From NCBI RefSeq assembly GCF_963576615.1, contig NC_088717.1, positions 26,811,513 to 26,875,512 of the forward strand: DNA of 64,000 nucleotides, written 5' to 3'. The DNA is from Watersipora subatra. Its lineage: Eukaryota; Bryozoa; Gymnolaemata; Cheilostomatida; Watersiporidae. Both the position numbers and the translations under genes were made by a program. Under the pieces are notes generated by a model. That model had not been told where the DNA came from. It ran no database searches and saw only the letters and a list, made by a program, of their open reading frames with translations. Shown here one piece after another: positions 59,535 through 64,000 of the stretch (the stretch's first letter is position 1; every line of letters begins with the position of its first letter).

Positions 59535-61780
59535 TTGTGATGCAAGCTTGGTGAGTGTCTTCTTCATTTAGCTGTTTCATATTCTAATTCAGCAGATGCT
59601 CACCTCAAAGCTGCTTCATCATGCTAGGACGTGTCGTGAAGATTGATCCATATTATTAGTTTATATCAATTTGCTGCAAAACATTGCTGAATTCTGAGAA
59701 GCAAGGCCATTGAGCAGCCCTTAAACTACCCTTGTAAAAATAGCATCATTCTTCGGAACTTGCGGTAAAAACATTCTCTGGAATATTTGATGGTCCTTTT
59801 AAGTTATCTTTTTAGAAAGAAAGATTTAATGCAACAAACTTCACTGGAAAAATAATGTGTTGCTGTCAATATTTACATACATGCACTAGAGTTTTGAAGC
59901 GTTATCAAATAATATTGTTCAGTAATTTTTTTGTCATATATTTTATTTTTAAAATGCTTTCAAGATTTTATTTTGATAAACACCAGCTTTTTTGTTATCA
60001 AAAATACATTCAACTGGTTTGTATGATTGATTATAAAACTAGTATATTTAGTTGATAGCCAATTCATTTTCATGCATTACTCGTATGTGATAAGGGTATC
60101 TTATGGGTTTTCTAAAAATTTCCCAAAGCTGCGAGTTGTACACACTTCAAGCAATGGAGATAGTATAGGTGCCTAATGTATATTCTTTATTGAGCAAGAA
60201 ACAATAAAAACATCAAATAACCAGTACAAGTAAACTTTTACTAAAAGTAGAATGTCTCTTAAAAGTGCTACACTGCAGGGCTAGCGACGTAAAGTTACAA
60301 TAATTGGTAGGTCCTGATATTATGACTAAGGATAGCAATGACAAGATGTGTTTATATCTCTGATGTTGAGCCTGCCTGTCTCCTAAAGTGCTCACCATTG
60401 TGTTAACAGCATTTAGAAGGTTACAAGGGGGCGGTCTAGACAATGATTCTCAGTGTCGTGAGGTTAGACTAAGGCTGGGCGGTTTTGGGCACCAACAATA
60501 CACCGAGGCTGCACCTATTTAAACCTATACCGCACACCGACATTGAAAGAACAACTCCCAAAACATGCGGTTCGGATTACACCAACAAATACCACAAAAT
60601 GAAATAAAAAAGCATAAGTTTTTAGGAGTTGTGTTCCACCTACCATTGTTACGCAGCACTCGCAGCTTAGTCAGAGGAAGGCAACTCCAGCTGTACTGGA
60701 GTACATAGTGTGCCTCGCACAAGGGGTGTGTCTTGCACAAGGGATGGCATTTGGATTGCACAATCCACCTGTTGGTTGATTCCACCTAACTCTAAAACTT
60801 TAATGTTGGATATTGTGCATTCTTTATTTTAGAAAGCGAGCATAGAATACAGACTCACAGACACACATAAAATCATGTACCATGTTTGTTGAGAATAAAC
60901 CCAGCTCTTCAGCAATGAATGACAACTTATTTTATTTATATATATGCAATTACAATACCGTATATAAAACAACATTCAACTTGACAGCGTTGACTGCAAT
61001 CCTACATCCATCTACAAGTAAATCGCATGCTTATTAATAACTAACATGGAAGAAGTAAGCAGTGTGGTTTCTACTTCTAATGTAGTGGAAAAACAGTATT
61101 GCTGCATTCAACACAAAAGTATACCAAGTGGTAGCATCAGCTGCACATGCCTAATGACCACTTGGAAATGTAAAAATAAATGCATAGAAATAATCGTTTT
61201 ATTGCTGTCCTAAAGCACATAGTTGTATTATACGTGTGCAAGGATGCATGAGGCAGCTTGAGTGATGTAATGTTATCACAATACAACTACACTATACTAT
61301 CTAACCGTTAGACTCATTCAGGCTGATGATATCACTGAATGGTGACAGGGCGTGTCTGTGTAGTTGAGGCTTTGGTGTCTTTGTGAGATACATTTTTGTC
61401 ATCACTTCATATCTGAATTGTATGAAGTTTGTGCTAATTGCCATTGAATGATTTGATTGAATGTTAAGATTCAATTTTTACATATTGATTGTGTGCTAAC
61501 TCGTAATTTGCGTATGGTAGAAGCCAGCACCAGTCTAAAACAACGCAAGAAGAATAAAATAAATTGAGTGTGAGCAACAAGAAGTGCAAACAAAAACAGT
61601 ATTAGTACAAAGAAATAAAAACAAAACAAAATATCAGAACGTCCCTCTGCAGGTTTGTGAAATGATGACGCTCACACCCAAACATATATGTGTATAACCG
61701 TTGATTCAAGAAGCTTAAAAAAGCCGTGATGAGTGAGCATCATCACGTACCAACTTTGAAGTATATATCATTTATGACGG
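59535..61780. other. non-coding stretch between TMEM33 and the retroelement
   Basis: A+T-rich sequence with small unsupported frames (for example 60213-60443 and 60525-60785 on the minus strand, 59855-60055 on the plus). I see no LTR, tRNA primer site or exon. Confidence 0.45.
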
Positions 61781-61781
61781 T

Positions 61782-63760
61782 AGAACTGTTTTCACAATAA
61801 TGGACATGACAAGTGGGTACTGGCATGCACCCCCCTCGACAGCGAATCACAGCTGTTAATGACACTCAACACTCTATTTGGAAAATACTACTACAAGTGT
61901 TTACCTTTTGGTATCAACTCAAATGCTAAGGTGTTTGAGAAATGCAGGGACAAAGCTTTTGAAGATTGGGGCGTGAGAATCTATTTTGATGATCTGATCA
62001 TTGCTGGGAAAAATCAAGAAGACCACGATTACAAGCTATGGCGTTGTCCAAAAGCCCTAGAAAATATAATGGTAAATTTAATAAAGGGTGTATTCAGCAC
62101 AACTACTTTGAAGTATATTATCTCAGACAAATTGCACAAAAGAAAAGCCTCAAACCTGACCCTACAATGGTTAGAGCCATTGATAACATGCCAGATCCTA
62201 CTGATGGTATCCAGCATCTCATAATGTCACTCAACCTTTCGAGATGGTACATACCTAATGTATTTAAGGTAACACAGCCAATCCGGGAGCTACCAAAGTC
62301 AGATACTACATGGTCATGAGAACCCAATCAAAAGGACCCCATGAAGAAAATCAAAGCCACGCTTATGCTTGAGCCTTTTCTGAAACGTTTTGATGTGGCT
62401 ACGGACATCCTTATGCTCTGCACTGTGCTCTAGACGCTGCCCTTCTACAAGAAAAGCAGCCTGTGGCATATGCGTCAAGAGCCCTTAAAATACTGAGTTA
62501 TTGGCTATAATATATGATTGTGAGAAATTCCATGCCTATGGGAGAGATATTTATGTTCAGACAGATCATCAACCATTAATGAACATAGTAAAAAAACCAT
62601 TGTGGATGGCTTCCCCAAAGCTGCAGAAAGTCCTCATTTTACAACGCTATCAAGTTCTTGACATTAGATACGTGCCTGGCAAGTACTTGTACCTGGCTGG
62701 CACATTATCAAGGGCATACTTACCTACCACAGAACCGGGCATAGAGGATGATGCGGTGATGGCTCACTGTGCCTTCAGCTGGAGGATTCTGCAAAGGAAA
62801 CAATGTGTGATGTCTATACCCAAGATGAAAGTATGTCTCTCTGTTAGTCTTCCGTACTAGATGGATGACAATGGTGGTCTAGATAACAAGTACTGACTCC
62901 CATTTAACCTTACTGGAACTTTCGGGATGAGCCCTATCTGATGGATGGAATGACGTAACGAGCAAAACGATTAATGATACACCAACCACAGCGACATGAA
63001 TACCTTATGAGAATCCATGTAGGGAATCTGGGCTTAAATGAGTACATCCAAAAAGCCAAGCAAACTGTTTTCTGGTAAGATCAGACAAATGATTTCTAAC
63101 TACTCAGTATGCTTGAAACGTGTAAGCAGGCAACAGAAGATGCTCATTCACCCTCATGAGGTACCCACACTTTCATGGAATAAAATGGAAATGGATGTAC
63201 CGGAGTTCCAAAATCGCAACTACATAATGGTTGTTGACTTTTATTCCTATTATCCTGAACTTTGTATAATTCGAGGCAAGACTGCCAAGGATGTGATTGG
63301 CACACTAAAATCTATGTTTGCAGCGCATGGTGTTCCCATGAATGTTGTTCCTGACAACATGACATTTGGTCCCGCTGCAATGAAGCAGTTCTCTATAGAT
63401 TGGTGCTTCAATATTACCACGTTCAGCCCACACTATCATAGATCAAATGAGATGGCTGGACGTTATGTTCAAACCGTCAACTAGTTTATAAAGAAAGCAG
63501 TCAACTCTGATCTAGTCACTTTTAGCATATTAACAGAGCCTATTGGCTGGCCTACCATACACCCCTTCTGTGATGCTTTTCAGAAGGTACGTCAAAAGCC
63601 TCCTACAACGAACAACATAAATGTTGAAACCTAGAGTTTCCAATGCTATGGAGCTTATCAAACAGTGGCAAAATGAGAAGAAAGTCATGCATGTACATGA
63701 GAGGCCTACTAGGCCTTTGGAGACACTGGAGAAAACCGAGATGGCGTTGATTAGGACTGA
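61782..63760 (+). pseudogene. Ty3/gypsy retroelement pol relic (RT, RNase H, integrase)
   Basis: In order: reverse transcriptase from about 61790 (MDMTSGYWHA, CLPFGINS, and a YFDDLIIAGK active-site box near 61981), shifting frame near 62090; the RT thumb (PDPTMVRAIDNMPDPTD); RNase H from about 62501 (YDCEKFHAYG, QTDHQPL, VPGKYLYLAGTLSRA); and integrase at 63038-63484 (MVVDFYSYYPEL, VVPDNMTFG). Frameshifts and stops separate these parts. In the integrase end the family's catalytic Glu (in the GMAER-type motif) is Gly (NEMAGR), so it could not work. After a stop at 63482 decayed sequence runs on to about 63760. gag, protease and LTRs are not seen; the 5' part seems lost, and the 3' end may extend past the window. 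Confidence 0.85.
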
Positions 63761-64000
63761 TGGACAGTCCTAATCAATGCCAGACAGAACCTTACTAGAC
63801 AGAAGATTAAATAATTGACAAGACTCCACATCATACGTTGTAGACACAGTTGCGAGCCAACTTGGAGAAGCGAACTCATTAGGATGTGACACAGGATGAT
63901 CTACCAGCTACTACAGTCTTATGATATGACTCAATTCACACCACTGATGAGTTATTCTACTCCAAACCTACGCAGGAATGTGAGGATGAACTGTGGCACC

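Noticed and set aside
60525-60785. 86-codon minus-strand frame
   Set aside because: No recognisable domain, splice context or signal; base composition like the surrounding non-coding DNA.

Overview
The window is nuclear DNA from an animal. The three recognisable host genes have GT-AG introns (one GC-AG), long A+T-rich non-coding tracts, tRNA-derived SINEs, hAT, TA-, TTAA- and TTA-type DNA transposons and a Ty3-type retroelement relic. Gene content (argininosuccinate lyase, TMEM33, a secreted WAP-like protein) and repeat style suggest a marine invertebrate, probably lophotrochozoan; the species cannot be read from the sequence.

Layout. (1) 2.2-9.8 kb, plus strand: a six-exon gene for a 290-residue secreted protein with three WAP-like cysteine clusters. 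A 43-bp minisatellite runs into the 3' splice site of its second coding exon. (2) 13.5-39.0 kb, minus strand: argininosuccinate lyase in nine coding exons. Every junction was resolved by codon phase, giving 464 residues without the start codon, which must lie in a short upstream exon not found. Its introns (up to 9.2 kb) hold minisatellites, SINEs, MITEs and a nest of TIR elements; intron 3 uses a GC donor. (3) 39-48 kb: the space between the divergent ASL and TMEM33 genes, filled with minisatellites and a 2.46-kb TIR element that split a 33-bp tandem array. That element encodes a small two-exon basic protein and carries many copies of a 15-bp motif. (4) 48.3-56.5 kb, plus strand: TMEM33 in six coding exons (267 residues), with two inverted copies of an 875-bp TTAA element flanking exons 2-5. 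(5) 56.6-59.5 kb: a 23-bp minisatellite and a 2.1-kb hAT element with a broken transposase end, possibly inside the TMEM33 3' UTR, followed by a plausible poly(A) signal. (6) 61.8-63.8 kb: a decayed Ty3/gypsy pol region.

The three host genes have no evident joint pathway: ASL acts in arginine/urea metabolism, TMEM33 is an ER/nuclear-envelope membrane protein, and the WAP protein is secreted. The most notable signals are the minisatellites whose origin can be traced (to a splice site, a SINE and a dispersed repeat) and the unclassified 2.46-kb transposon.
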